A DNA stretch of 64,000 nt from Bauldia sp. (GTDB lineage Bacteria > Pseudomonadota > Alphaproteobacteria > Rhizobiales > Kaistiaceae), in NCBI GenBank assembly GCA_026126065.1, contig JAHCJY010000001.1, positions 558,001 through 622,000 of the forward strand, given 5' to 3'. Numbering within the stretch: the stretch's first letter is position 1; each line of letters opens with the position of its first letter. Made by a program: the position numbers and the translations under genes. The notes beneath the pieces were generated by a model. It was given only the letters and a program-made list of their open reading frames with translations. It searched no databases and was not told the DNA's origin. Below are positions 34,509 through 43,033 of this stretch, in pieces.

Positions 34509-35815
34509 AGTCCGTCGTCCGAAAGCTCCGTTGCGCGGTCTACACCCGCAAGAGCAGCGAGGAGGGGCTGGAGATGGAGTTCAACTCCCTCCACGCCCAG
34601 CGCGAGGCCTGCGAGGCCTACGTCGTCTCGCAGAAGGCCGAAGGGTGGCTCCTCGTCCCCGACCGGTACGACGACGGCGGCTTCTCCGGCGGCAACGTCG
34701 ATCGTCCCGCCCTGAGGCGCCTCCTCGCCGACATCGAGGGGGGGCGTGTGGACATCGTCTGCGTCTACAAGATCGACAGGCTCTCGCGCTCCCTGATGGA
34801 CTTCGCCCGGCTGGTGGAGGTGTTCGACCGGAAGGGCGTCACCTTCGTGTCCGTGACCCAGTCGTTCAATACGACCACCAGCATGGGCAGGCTGACTCTC
34901 AACGTCCTCCTCTCCTTCGCGCAGTTCGAGCGCGAGGTGATCGGGGAGCGGATCAGGGACAAGTTCGCCGCGTCCCGGAAGAAGGGGATGTGGATGGGCG
35001 GCTGGGCCCCGATGGGCTACCGGGTCGAGAACCGAAAACTCCTCGTCGACGTAACCGAGGCACCGTTGGTCCGCAGGATCTTCGACCGCTTCGCCTCAAT
35101 CGGCTCCGCCACCACCATCGTCCGAGAGCTTGCCGCCGAGGGCGTGCGCAATCGCTATGGCAAGGCGATCGACAAGGGCGGGCTCTACAAGCTTCTGAAC
35201 AACCGGGTCTACATCGGTGAGGCGACTCACAAAGGCACTTCCTATCCCGGCGAGCACGAGCCGCTGGTCGAGCGGTCGGTGTGGGACCGGGTGCAAGCCA
35301 TCTTCGCCTCGGCACCGCGGACGAGGGCTGGGACCTCGCGGGCTCAGACGCCAGCCTTACTGAAGAGGCTGCTGTTCGGTCCCACCGGCTGCGCCATGAC
35401 GCCGACGCACACCCGGCGCGGCGGGAAGCTGTACCGCTACTACGTCAGCCAGGACACGCTGAAGGATCGCGAGGACTGTCCCATCCGCCGTGTCCCCGCC
35501 GGCGAGGTCGAGACAGCGGTCCTCACCCAGGTTCAACGCCTCCTCACCGAGCCAGAGGTCGTGGTTGCCGCTGCGCGGGCCGCACGGTCGCGGGACGGGG
35601 CGATAACCGAGGAGGACGTCCGTCAGGCCCTCCACGCCTTCACCCCGCTGTGGGACGAACTGTTCCCCGCCGAGCAGGCTCGCATCGTTCACCTCCTCGT
35701 GGAGCGGATCGACCTCGGGACCGAGGGGCTCGATATCCGGCTGCGGATCGGCGGGCTGGCTGATCTGGTTCGAGAGACGCGGGGATCGCTGCCAGCGCCG
35801 CGGAGAGCAGCATGA
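34505..35815 (+). CDS. Large serine recombinase (site-specific integrase)
   Basis: The 436-residue protein has the catalytic resolvase domain. YTRKSSEEGLEMEFNSLHAQ gives nucleophile Ser17, and the rest has VCVYKIDRLSRSLMDFARLV and LLSFAQFEREVIGERIRDK. The recombinase domain follows (GVRNRYGKAIDKGGLYKLLN, NRVYIGEATHKG). A short zinc-ribbon-like section (FGPTGCAMTPTHTRRGG, then DCPIRRVP) and a helical end complete it. It probably integrates and excises the element through short attP/attB sites. It is coupled by ATGA overlaps to DUF2924 before it and the HTH protein after it. Confidence 0.92.
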   Translation: MKSVVRKLRCAVYTRKSSEEGLEMEFNSLHAQREACEAYVVSQKAEGWLLVPDRYDDGGFSGGNVDRPALRRLLADIEGGRVDIVCVYKIDRLSRSLMDFARLVEVFDRKGVTFVSVTQSFNTTTSMGRLTLNVLLSFAQFEREVIGERIRDKFAASRKKGMWMGGWAPMGYRVENRKLLVDVTEAPLVRRIFDRFASIGSATTIVRELAAEGVRNRYGKAIDKGGLYKLLNNRVYIGEATHKGTSYPGEHEPLVERSVWDRVQAIFASAPRTRAGTSRAQTPALLKRLLFGPTGCAMTPTHTRRGGKLYRYYVSQDTLKDREDCPIRRVPAGEVETAVLTQVQRLLTEPEVVVAAARAARSRDGAITEEDVRQALHAFTPLWDELFPAEQARIVHLLVERIDLGTEGLDIRLRIGGLADLVRETRGSLPAPRRAA

Positions 35816-36141
35816 GCGAGGAGACGCTCACGGTGCGGGTGCCGCTGACGGTCGGCAAGCGGGGAGGGCGGAAAGTGGTGGTGGCGCCGGATCAGGCCGC
35901 CGTGGTGCAGGAGCGCGAGCCAGCGAACTGGACGCTGGTAAAGAACCTGGCGCGGGCGTTCCGGTGGCAGCGGATGCTGGAGAGAGGGGAGTACGCGACC
36001 ATCGTTGAATTGGCGAGGGCGGAGGGCGTCACCGACTCCTATGTCGGCCGGATAATGAAACTGGCCCTAAAGGCTGCAGCAGACGTCGAGGCGCTTGTGC
36101 GCGCCTGCGGCTCTCTGGATCAATCAAACCGCGACTGGTAA
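35812..36141 (+). CDS. Recombinase-linked HTH protein
   Basis: The 109-residue protein overlaps the recombinase stop (ATGA). Its start (LTVRVPLTVGKRGGRKVVVA) is beta-rich. The centre has LVKNLARAFRWQRMLERGEY and IVELARAEGVTDSYVGRIMK, an HTH with a clear recognition helix. Proteins of this pattern regularly follow such recombinases and may regulate or help them. The end (LVRACGSLDQSNRDW) departs from the family pattern I know, so the C-terminus may have been replaced where the defence genes were inserted. Confidence 0.75.
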   Translation: MSEETLTVRVPLTVGKRGGRKVVVAPDQAAVVQEREPANWTLVKNLARAFRWQRMLERGEYATIVELARAEGVTDSYVGRIMKLALKAAADVEALVRACGSLDQSNRDW

Positions 36142-36264
36142 GCGTTGCCCCGCGGGTCCCCTTCGCATACGGGCTGTGCAACTGCGGCCTAAGAGCGAAT
36201 GTCTGGACACATCGTTGCTCGCCGGCACTTCCGAGCTACCTGGCGAGATTGGAAGGGAGACCCC
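36142..36264 (+). ncRNA. Candidate retron msr-msd region upstream of the reverse transcriptase
   Basis: Retron RTs are preceded by a short structured RNA that is partly copied into DNA. The 123 bases before GTG 36265 contain no gene and at least two possible stems: GAGCGA/TTGCTC with TGT/ACA (about 36192-36219), and CTCGCC (36218-36223) with GGCGAG (36242-36247). I cannot identify the a1/a2 repeats or the branching G with confidence, so the boundaries are only those of the gap. Confidence 0.4.
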
Positions 36265-37845
36265 GTGTCATCCGCCCGTCGCGTTTTTGGCAAGCGTATT
36301 CCGATCCCGATCCCCCCCGAACTCACCGACGAGCCCGCGCTTCTTGCCTACCTGAAGCTCAGCCCAGCCGAACTGAAAAGGATCTGGTGGTTTCGGAGGC
36401 GAATGTACTCCCAGTTCGAGATCGCTAAGGGTTCTGGTAAGGTACGCTTGATCACTGCGCCCGATCGACGGTTAAAGATCATCCAGCAGAAGCTGAGGCC
36501 GGTGCTCGAACAGTTGTACCGGGTGCGCGATCCCGTTCATGGCTTTGTGTTACAGCGTTCGGTAAAGACCAACGCCGAATCTCATGGCGGCAGGCGCTTC
36601 GTAGTCAATCTCGATCTAAAGGACTTCTTCCCCACAATCACCGAGAAGCGGATTGTGGGGCTACTTCAGTCGCTCGGTGTTGACTCGCGGGTGTCGGAAA
36701 TCATGGCACGTCTATGCTGTCACGCGAGCCAACTTCCACAAGGTGCGCCCACGAGCCCGGTTCTGTCGAATATGATCTGCTATCGCCTCGACACCGACTT
36801 GCTCCTGAACGCTAAGGAATCACGCTGCATTTATACGCGATACGCCGACGACATCACTTTCTCGAGTTATCAACCGCCCACGCCGCTTTTCGAGGTTGCC
36901 GTTCCGACCGCTGGCCGTTTCTCACCGGACATGCTGGCTCCTGCGTTGCGCGCGGCGATCACAAGCAACGGGTTCGTGGTCCATCCTGACAAGGCGCACT
37001 ACGCGGATCGCAACTCGCGGCGCATGGTGACGGGGGTCAAAATCAATGACGGCTTAAATGTCGACCGACTTTACGTCAGACGTGTTCGTGCGATGCTGCA
37101 TTCGGTCGAGAAGCTAGGCCTTTCCGGCGCGCAAGCCAGATACTCGTCCGATGGCGGAAAGGGGGACCTAGCGGCACACCTTCGGGGGAAGATTGCCTAT
37201 ATCGCCCACCTAAAGGGCCACGCTGATCCAGTAGTTCGGTCCCTTGCCAGGCGCTACAACACGAACTTCGCCGCAAAGCCGATTAAGCTCACGCCCACCG
37301 CCGAAGAGCGTCGTGACCGCTCAGTATGGGTCGTCGAAGATGCGGAGCACACAGGCACATCCTTCTTCCTCAAGGGCGTTGGCCTTGTGACTGCCGCTCA
37401 CTGCGTCGAGGGCCTCTCCGAGGTCGATGTGCTCCATCCGTCGAAGCACACGACTACTTTCAAAGTGAAGATCCTTCATGTCGATACGCATCGGGATCTG
37501 GCGCTTCTAGACCATACTTCAATCCCAGCGACTGAGTTCTACGAGCTTCAACCAGCGACGAAGCCGGTTGCGGTCACCGACGCCGTCACCGCGGTCGGTT
37601 ATCCAGACTGGGGATACGGCGAGCGCCTCAACATCCGGCCGGGAGGAGTCAGCCTGCTGACAATAAGGTCCGGTGTTCAGATGATTGAAGTGACGCAACA
37701 GTTGACGCAGGGGATGTCGGGCGGTCCTATCCTGAACGCCAACGGCGAGGTAGTGGGCGTTATCCACAAGGGAGGACCCGCTGAGGGGCGCCAACTGGCG
37801 ATAAAGGTGAGCGAGCTAGACTCAGTCAAGATGAAGGCCAGTTAG
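36265..37845 (+). CDS. Retron-type reverse transcriptase fused to a trypsin-like protease
   Basis: The 526-residue protein starts at GTG 36265, chosen because GGGAG lies just upstream; ATG 36199 is in frame but has no ribosome site. The RT half has HGFVLQRSVKTNAESHGG (the retron NAxxH motif, near 103), NLDLKDFFPTI (motif A), LPQGAPTSPVLSNM, RYADDITFSS (active-site YADD near 194) and RRMVTGVKIN (retron VTG motif). The C-terminal half is a chymotrypsin-fold protease with His in GLVTAAHCVEG near 379, Asp in HRDLALLDH and Ser in GMSGGPILNANGEVVGVIHK. Retrons with protease effectors are known anti-phage systems; the protease target here is unknown. Confidence 0.9.
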   Translation: MSSARRVFGKRIPIPIPPELTDEPALLAYLKLSPAELKRIWWFRRRMYSQFEIAKGSGKVRLITAPDRRLKIIQQKLRPVLEQLYRVRDPVHGFVLQRSVKTNAESHGGRRFVVNLDLKDFFPTITEKRIVGLLQSLGVDSRVSEIMARLCCHASQLPQGAPTSPVLSNMICYRLDTDLLLNAKESRCIYTRYADDITFSSYQPPTPLFEVAVPTAGRFSPDMLAPALRAAITSNGFVVHPDKAHYADRNSRRMVTGVKINDGLNVDRLYVRRVRAMLHSVEKLGLSGAQARYSSDGGKGDLAAHLRGKIAYIAHLKGHADPVVRSLARRYNTNFAAKPIKLTPTAEERRDRSVWVVEDAEHTGTSFFLKGVGLVTAAHCVEGLSEVDVLHPSKHTTTFKVKILHVDTHRDLALLDHTSIPATEFYELQPATKPVAVTDAVTAVGYPDWGYGERLNIRPGGVSLLTIRSGVQMIEVTQQLTQGMSGGPILNANGEVVGVIHKGGPAEGRQLAIKVSELDSVKMKAS

Positions 37846-37974
37846 GCCGTCCGTCACAGGCCCCTGCCTTTGTCACGGACCGAGCGACACCGATTTCTTG
37901 TTCACCGCGAGTCGCATTGAAGGAATCATCGCATCAGTACCACCCCGAGAATCTCCGCCGCGGAGTTCGCGACA

Positions 37975-39816
37975 ATGTTCGCCCTGCGGCCGAATCTGCT
38001 CGCCTGGTTCCTTGGGGCGGGGGCATCCGCCGCGTCGGGTATCCCTACCGCCTACGCAATGGTCAGGGACTTCAAAGCCCAGATATTCTGTTCGGAGAAC
38101 AATCTCTCAAAGCGGGAGATCGACACCGCTGATCCGGTTTGGATTGACAGGATCGATGCCTTCTTCCGTAGAACTTCACGCCTACCGCCTACGGGCGACC
38201 CCAGCGAATACTCCGCCGCGTTCGAGGCGGTGTACCCGCAGCCGAAACATCGTCGGCAGTATATCGATGACGCCGTTTCAAGGGGCAGGCCCTGCTTTGG
38301 GCACAAGGTCCTCGGCAGCCTCATAGCGGCCGGTAAGGTCGATTGCGCCTTCACGACGAACTTCGACGCGTTGTTGGAAGATTCGGCGCATTCGGCGAAC
38401 GCGCTCCTTCCAGTTGCCAGTCAGACACGTCCGACCGTTGCAGCTATCGATTCTGCCGACCGCGCACTGCGGTGCCTAGACGAGGCGGACTGGCCCTTAA
38501 TCGCGAAACTGCACGGAGACTACCAGTCGGTCGCGATCAAGAACACGGGATCAGAATTAAAGGAACAGGACACCCGGATGCGCCAGGTTCTGGTGGAAGC
38601 AGGCAGGCGCTTCGGGCTGATATTCGTAGGGTACAGCGGGCGCGATGCCTCAATCATGGAGGCAATGAATGCTGTCCTCGAAGGTCTATCGCCATTCCCA
38701 AATGGTCTTTATTGGGTTGCTTCCTCGGCGTCGCGGCTACTGCCGGCGGTGACGAAGTTCTTAGAGCACGCGCACCTTCTTGGGGTCGATGTAGCGATTA
38801 TCGAGTGCGCAACCTTTGATGAACTCGCCGCCGACATCATCAAGACGACTAACCTGCCGGCGACGTTGGCGGATTGGGTTATGCACGGCAGGCCCACGCC
38901 ACGGCTCATTCCGGTGAAGTTGGCGACCGCCGAGGCGCAGCCCTTTCCCATCCTCCGGTATTCTGCACTCCTGGTTGAGAAAATGCCTACTGCGGCCAGA
39001 CGCATTGCGCTTGCCGAACCCACTACCACGGTCACCGCACGGGGGCTGCTCAAGGCGAAGAATTGCAGGGCGGTAGTAGCCGCCAACGGGCGGGAGTTGG
39101 CGGTCTTCGGTAGGGATCGGGATATTCTAGAGGCACTCGCACCACTAGGCGCGCGGCTTGCGGGGACGATCGCGCTGAACCCTACCGAGAGTTGGGCGCT
39201 TGGACTGCTTTACGACGCTCTCGTAAGGAGCTTAGCGAGAGACCGCCCACTCATTCCGAGGTACAAACGGTCGGGACACTCGCTCGTCGTTGCAGCGCCG
39301 CGCGAGGGGGCAGATCAAGAGCGAACTCGCCAAGATCAGTGGAAGCTCTCAAGGCTGCGGGTTGCCTATGGGGGCACGTTGACGGGCAATGTCCCCCATC
39401 TCGGGGTTCCGTTTGCGGAAGGTGTCATCTTAAGACTGGACCATGTGGATGGACGGTGGTGGTGTGGTTTCGAGCCCTACACCTTCGTGCAGCTCCCGAA
39501 GGCCAGTGGCCCGAACGATCGCAGTGTGGAAGAAGCGGACAAGACCTACCGGGATCCGATGGGGGAGCGCCGGGAGCGCGGGGGCGATCCCGCGGGCGAC
39601 TGGCGGCGAGAGAGGTGGGCCCGACGCTATAACAAGAATTGGGCAAGCATCATCGATGCCTGGGCCGAGCTGCTGACAAGCATCGGTGGCGGTCCAAGCA
39701 AGGCACCGTGGCTGAACGACGACGCGTGGGGCATGGAGGCTACTTTCGAGGTTTCGCCTGTGACCGGCTGGAGCCGGCCGGGCCATCACCACGCCTATTT
39801 CGACAGAAGCAAATGA
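37975..39816 (+). CDS. SIR2-APAZ protein (NADase effector of a SPARSA system)
   Basis: The 613-residue protein starts at ATG 37975 behind CGGAG. Residues 7-290 form a SIR2-like domain with the Rossmann loop FLGAGASAASGIPTA, the catalytic-type TTNFDALLE (Asn129, Asp131), KLHGDYQS (His180) and IFVGYSGRDASIMEAM. Residues 310-613 lack known motifs but have the length and position of the APAZ region that binds short Argonautes. The stop overlaps the Argonaute start (ATGA), as usual for these operons. In characterised SPARSA systems, guided recognition of invader DNA triggers NAD+ depletion and cell death. Confidence 0.88.
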   Translation: MFALRPNLLAWFLGAGASAASGIPTAYAMVRDFKAQIFCSENNLSKREIDTADPVWIDRIDAFFRRTSRLPPTGDPSEYSAAFEAVYPQPKHRRQYIDDAVSRGRPCFGHKVLGSLIAAGKVDCAFTTNFDALLEDSAHSANALLPVASQTRPTVAAIDSADRALRCLDEADWPLIAKLHGDYQSVAIKNTGSELKEQDTRMRQVLVEAGRRFGLIFVGYSGRDASIMEAMNAVLEGLSPFPNGLYWVASSASRLLPAVTKFLEHAHLLGVDVAIIECATFDELAADIIKTTNLPATLADWVMHGRPTPRLIPVKLATAEAQPFPILRYSALLVEKMPTAARRIALAEPTTTVTARGLLKAKNCRAVVAANGRELAVFGRDRDILEALAPLGARLAGTIALNPTESWALGLLYDALVRSLARDRPLIPRYKRSGHSLVVAAPREGADQERTRQDQWKLSRLRVAYGGTLTGNVPHLGVPFAEGVILRLDHVDGRWWCGFEPYTFVQLPKASGPNDRSVEEADKTYRDPMGERRERGGDPAGDWRRERWARRYNKNWASIIDAWAELLTSIGGGPSKAPWLNDDAWGMEATFEVSPVTGWSRPGHHHAYFDRSK

Positions 39817-41263
39817 AGACTGCCCAACTATCGAAGCTCCCGCCGTTCACGTTGCTGGACGAGCCGCTCCTCACGTTCTCGCCCTCGGACACTGCGCAGG
39901 TCGATACCCATCCGCTCAGAGGCCTGGCCAGGTTCGGGCCCTATTCTAAGGGGGCGTTCGGTGGTTACACGTCCCGTGTCCGTATCGCCACCGTAGGCCC
40001 GGCTAGCGCTTTCAAGCTCCGCGGCGAACTGATGCTATCGTTGCGCCGGTCGCATCTGCCTTCTGATCGTTCCGAATACGTGCCCGAGTATCCTGGCTTC
40101 GAGGCATTGTTCCATGTGGCGCTTGAGGCCGCGTCACGGCGCGAGGCTCACATCAAATGGCCCGAGCACTTGCACCAACTTCCCGGCGACGGCGAGCCAC
40201 AGGCGCGGCTCTTTGTGGCGATGGAAGCCGCGCTCCGACAGCTTGACGCGTTGCGAGGGGACTTTGACGTCGTTCTAGTTCATTTTCCCGACAGCTGGAG
40301 CCCAGCTACTCGAGGAAACTCGCTTGATGCGCACGATGCGCTGAAGGCATTGGGCCCGAGGTTCAACATCCCGACCCAGGTACTTAATGATCGGGCGTTT
40401 ACGTTCGCGCACAAGGCTTCCCTCGCGTGGCGCCTGTCGACCGCGCTGTACGTGAAAGCTGCGGGCACTCCGTGGAAGCTGGCACCGCTGAAAGGCGTAC
40501 CAGCGGATACCGCTTACATCGGGCTAGCTTATGCGCTTCGCGGCGACCAGCGAGATGCGCACTATGTGACGTGCTGCTCCCAGGTTTTCGATATGGACGG
40601 CGGCGGCATGCAATTCGTCGCTTTTGAAGCGCGGGACCCCGTGGTCGACGTTGCCGATGCCCGCAGAAATCCGTTCCTGAGCCGCGACGACATGCGCGCC
40701 GTACTTGCTCGTAGCCTTCAACTTTACCAGAGCCGGAACGGCGGCCATCTCCCAAGGCGGATGGTGATCCATAAGACCACCGCTTTCAAGGATGGGGAGA
40801 TCGAAGGGGCATTCGACGCTCTGACTGGTGTCCCAGAAATCGAGTGCGTCGAGGTCAGCTCATCCTCGCGCTGGCGCGGCGTCTGGCTGTTAAATCAGGA
40901 CAAAGAAGCCCACCCACGTGGCCATCGGGCTACCCCGTGCCAAGGGGAACAGTGGTGGTGCGGTCGGGCAATTCTGCACTCGTGTGGGTGGCCGGCAACG
41001 CGCCCACGGTCTCCACCAGCGGCAACTATTATCAGGGCAAAAAGAGCATTCCGAGGCCACTCCAGCTTATTCGCCATGCCGGAAGCGGTCCCCTTGAGCT
41101 CACTGCCCATGAAGCGCTAGCCCTTTCCAAAATGGATTGGAACAACGACGCACTCTACGATCCCGTACCTGTGAGTATCCGTTACTCTCAAAGGCTGGCG
41201 CGGACTATTGCGAATGTCCCGGACCTGCCGATGAACGTCTATCCGTATCGGCTCTTTATGTAG
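39813..41263 (+). pseudogene. Short prokaryotic Argonaute (MID-PIWI), frame broken by one base
   Basis: The ATG at 39813 overlaps the SIR2-APAZ stop. The first frame carries the MID and most of the PIWI domain (LARFGPYSKGAFGG, DTAYIGLAYALRGDQRDAHY, CCSQVFDMDGGGMQF, RRMVIHKTTAFKDGEIEGAF), then turns into nonsense and stops at 41120. The correct end is in another frame (YPVPRGTVVVRSGNSALVWV, ALALSKMDWNNDALYDPVPV, ending NVYPYRLFM at 41263). A one-base loss at about 40905-40916 (GCCCACCCACG) separates them. Restored length is about 483 residues, normal for short pAgos. The PIWI part shows no DEDX tetrad by eye, as expected for this inactive-nuclease class. Confidence 0.85.
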
Positions 41264-41582
41264 GCAAGATCGGTCAAAGAGCGACGCCTTTGCAATCGGT
41301 CATGATCTCACCGAACCGAGTCCGCGCTCTAACTCCGACGCCGGAAAGCCAGTTGAGCCGCGGCTCCGTACTGACCGCTCTAGTTCGAAGGTCCGGAGAA
41401 TGTGGGCCGAGAAGAGAACGGCGGACAGCTCTTGGGCCATTTGCCAGTTCGGAGGTTCTCTCGGAAACGGCGCAGAACCGTGCGCTTTCAGCGCCTGATC
41501 CGGCGAACGGAGAACCGTTGGGAGGAGGGATTGGCGGAGGGAGAGCGACCGAGATCCAACGGTCTCCACCGGGTGGGCCGCG
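41264..41582. other. Stretch behind the Argonaute gene, no convincing gene
   Basis: Open frames exist on both strands, for example minus 41300-41743, but none has recognisable protein features or a ribosome site. The stretch probably contains the right edge of the defence cargo. I see no repeat or tRNA fragment that would mark the junction. Confidence 0.35.
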
Positions 41583-41993
41583 CTAAGGCCCCTCGCAGAC
41601 AAGCGAGTAAGCTCCGCTTCCAGCGAACCGGAGGATTCCGGCGTGAGCCAGGTCATGCACTTCGGCCACTCGCAGCAACCGAATGGAGAACAGGAGTTCG
41701 AGGAGATTGGGATCAGTCGCATCAATCCACAGGGACTGGCCATCGTCGAAGGCCTGGAGGATCGCTATCGGGGTCGTCGCTGCTTCGGGGAGGGTGCTCC
41801 ACCTTTGGTCGCCGATTGTCACGGTCAGTGAAACTGGCGCAAGCGCTGCCAACTGGCCGACTGTTATCTCAATAGTCGCCGGTGTCGGATGGCCCACCGA
41901 CAGGCAGCTGATCGTGCCGGCGGAGAGCGCTGGTGGAGCCCAGGCGCACATGATTGCCGAGAGCAACCGGACGACGCTTCGTCGAGAAGACAT
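41583..41993 (-). CDS. Secreted hypothetical protein (136 aa)
   Basis: The protein starts at ATG 41991-41993 and has a signal peptide (MSSRRSVVRLLSAIMCAWAP, cleavage after LSA). The mature part has one Cys near each end (GTISCLSVG and SLVCEGP), which could form a disulfide in the periplasm. Its centre looks mixed alpha/beta (ITVGQLAALAPVSLTVTIGD, ATTPIAILQAFDDGQSLWID). The frame open up to 42050 is not needed. No family is recognised. It marks the return to chromosome-like genes. Confidence 0.6.
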   Translation of the reverse strand: MSSRRSVVRLLSAIMCAWAPPALSAGTISCLSVGHPTPATIEITVGQLAALAPVSLTVTIGDQRWSTLPEAATTPIAILQAFDDGQSLWIDATDPNLLELLFSIRLLRVAEVHDLAHAGILRFAGSGAYSLVCEGP

Positions 41994-42262
41994 GGTGTCA
42001 AATGCTCCGGGAGCCGCGCTGCAAACTCCATTGGCCGCCGCGGTCGGCACACTCGCTGCTCACCACATAAGCCCTAGAAACTCCACCACGACGCCTTGCT
42101 GTACCGGGTCGGCCAGCTCTTCGCCGCCCCAGTTCGCGCCCCGCCGCTGGTTGGTCGACACCTGCCGGTGCCCGCGGTCCCTGGATAGGTCCACAACTCT
42201 GCGCACTTACCGTTCGAGACCTTTGGGCGACGAGTGCCTTCGGGCCATGGGCGTTCCCGAAA

Positions 42263-42952
42263 TCAGGGTTCGGACGTATTGATCAAGTCGGTCCGATCGG
42301 GGTGATGCTTGCGATCGGTCCTCGAGAAGGGAATCGTGTCACGCCCGATGGCACCACCGGTAACAACGAAGCTCATGCCTTCCTCGAAGGACATGTCGGT
42401 GTACACTACGTACTCAAGAGGAACAATCTCAAGGTAACCAGATGTTGGGTTTGGGGTCGTTGGCACATAGACAACGGCCAACTTCGCACCTGTTGCTTCG
42501 TCGCTTATGATGCGGGTAACGAGGCCTAGAGTTTTCATCTTATCGTGCGGGAAGTCGATCAGTACTACTGGACGTTCATCCTGCTTTGTTCTCAGAACGT
42601 CGACCAGTTTCTTGGTTGCCCCGTAAATGTTCTGAACAAAGGGAAGCCGCCCCAAAACCCGTTCAGCGACCTTGATAAGGCGTCGTCCTACGACTCGAGA
42701 GGCTGCCAAGCCCAGAAGGTAGAGAGCAACGATCGTAATGGCGATGGCAAGCAGCCACTGAAGCCAACCCTGCGCCAGCCAGGCCGAGAGCACGCCTTCG
42801 CGAGCATCGAAGACTCCCGCCAACCACCGCGCCAGCGGGCCCCCGATGCGAGCGAGGATACCTAGGACGAAGTCGATGATGACCCATGTCACAAAAAGCG
42901 GAATGATTGTGACGAGGCCGGCAAGGACGTATCGCTGAAAACCCCGCATCAT
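42263..42952 (-). CDS. DUF502 inner-membrane protein
   Basis: The 229-residue protein has two membrane helices (RYVLAGLVTIIPLFVTWVII near 10 and LLAIAITIVALYLLGLAASR near 75). These are followed by the conserved DUF502 cytoplasmic part: PFVQNIYGATKKLVDVLRTK, VVLIDFPHDKMKTLGLVTRI, VVYVPTTPNPTSGYLEIVPL and MSFEEGMSFVVTGGAI. The family is widespread and of unknown function; plant relatives (COV1/LCV) affect vascular patterning. It lies downstream of a universal stress gene on the same strand. Confidence 0.9.
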   Translation of the reverse strand: MMRGFQRYVLAGLVTIIPLFVTWVIIDFVLGILARIGGPLARWLAGVFDAREGVLSAWLAQGWLQWLLAIAITIVALYLLGLAASRVVGRRLIKVAERVLGRLPFVQNIYGATKKLVDVLRTKQDERPVVLIDFPHDKMKTLGLVTRIISDEATGAKLAVVYVPTTPNPTSGYLEIVPLEYVVYTDMSFEEGMSFVVTGGAIGRDTIPFSRTDRKHHPDRTDLINTSEP

Positions 42953-43033
42953 GTTCCTCTTGATCGAACTCCCGGTTTACGGCGACGGGCGCTGATCTCT
43001 CGCGATGCATTGTTCCGAAACGGAACCGAGTCG

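Noticed and set aside
36199..36264. ATG 36199 as the reverse transcriptase start
   Set aside because: No ribosome site precedes it, while GTG 36265 has GGGAG at good spacing and leaves room for the retron RNA.
41300..41743. Minus-strand ORF between Argonaute and 41583 gene
   Set aside because: No recognisable features or ribosome site and it overlaps the better supported secreted protein gene.
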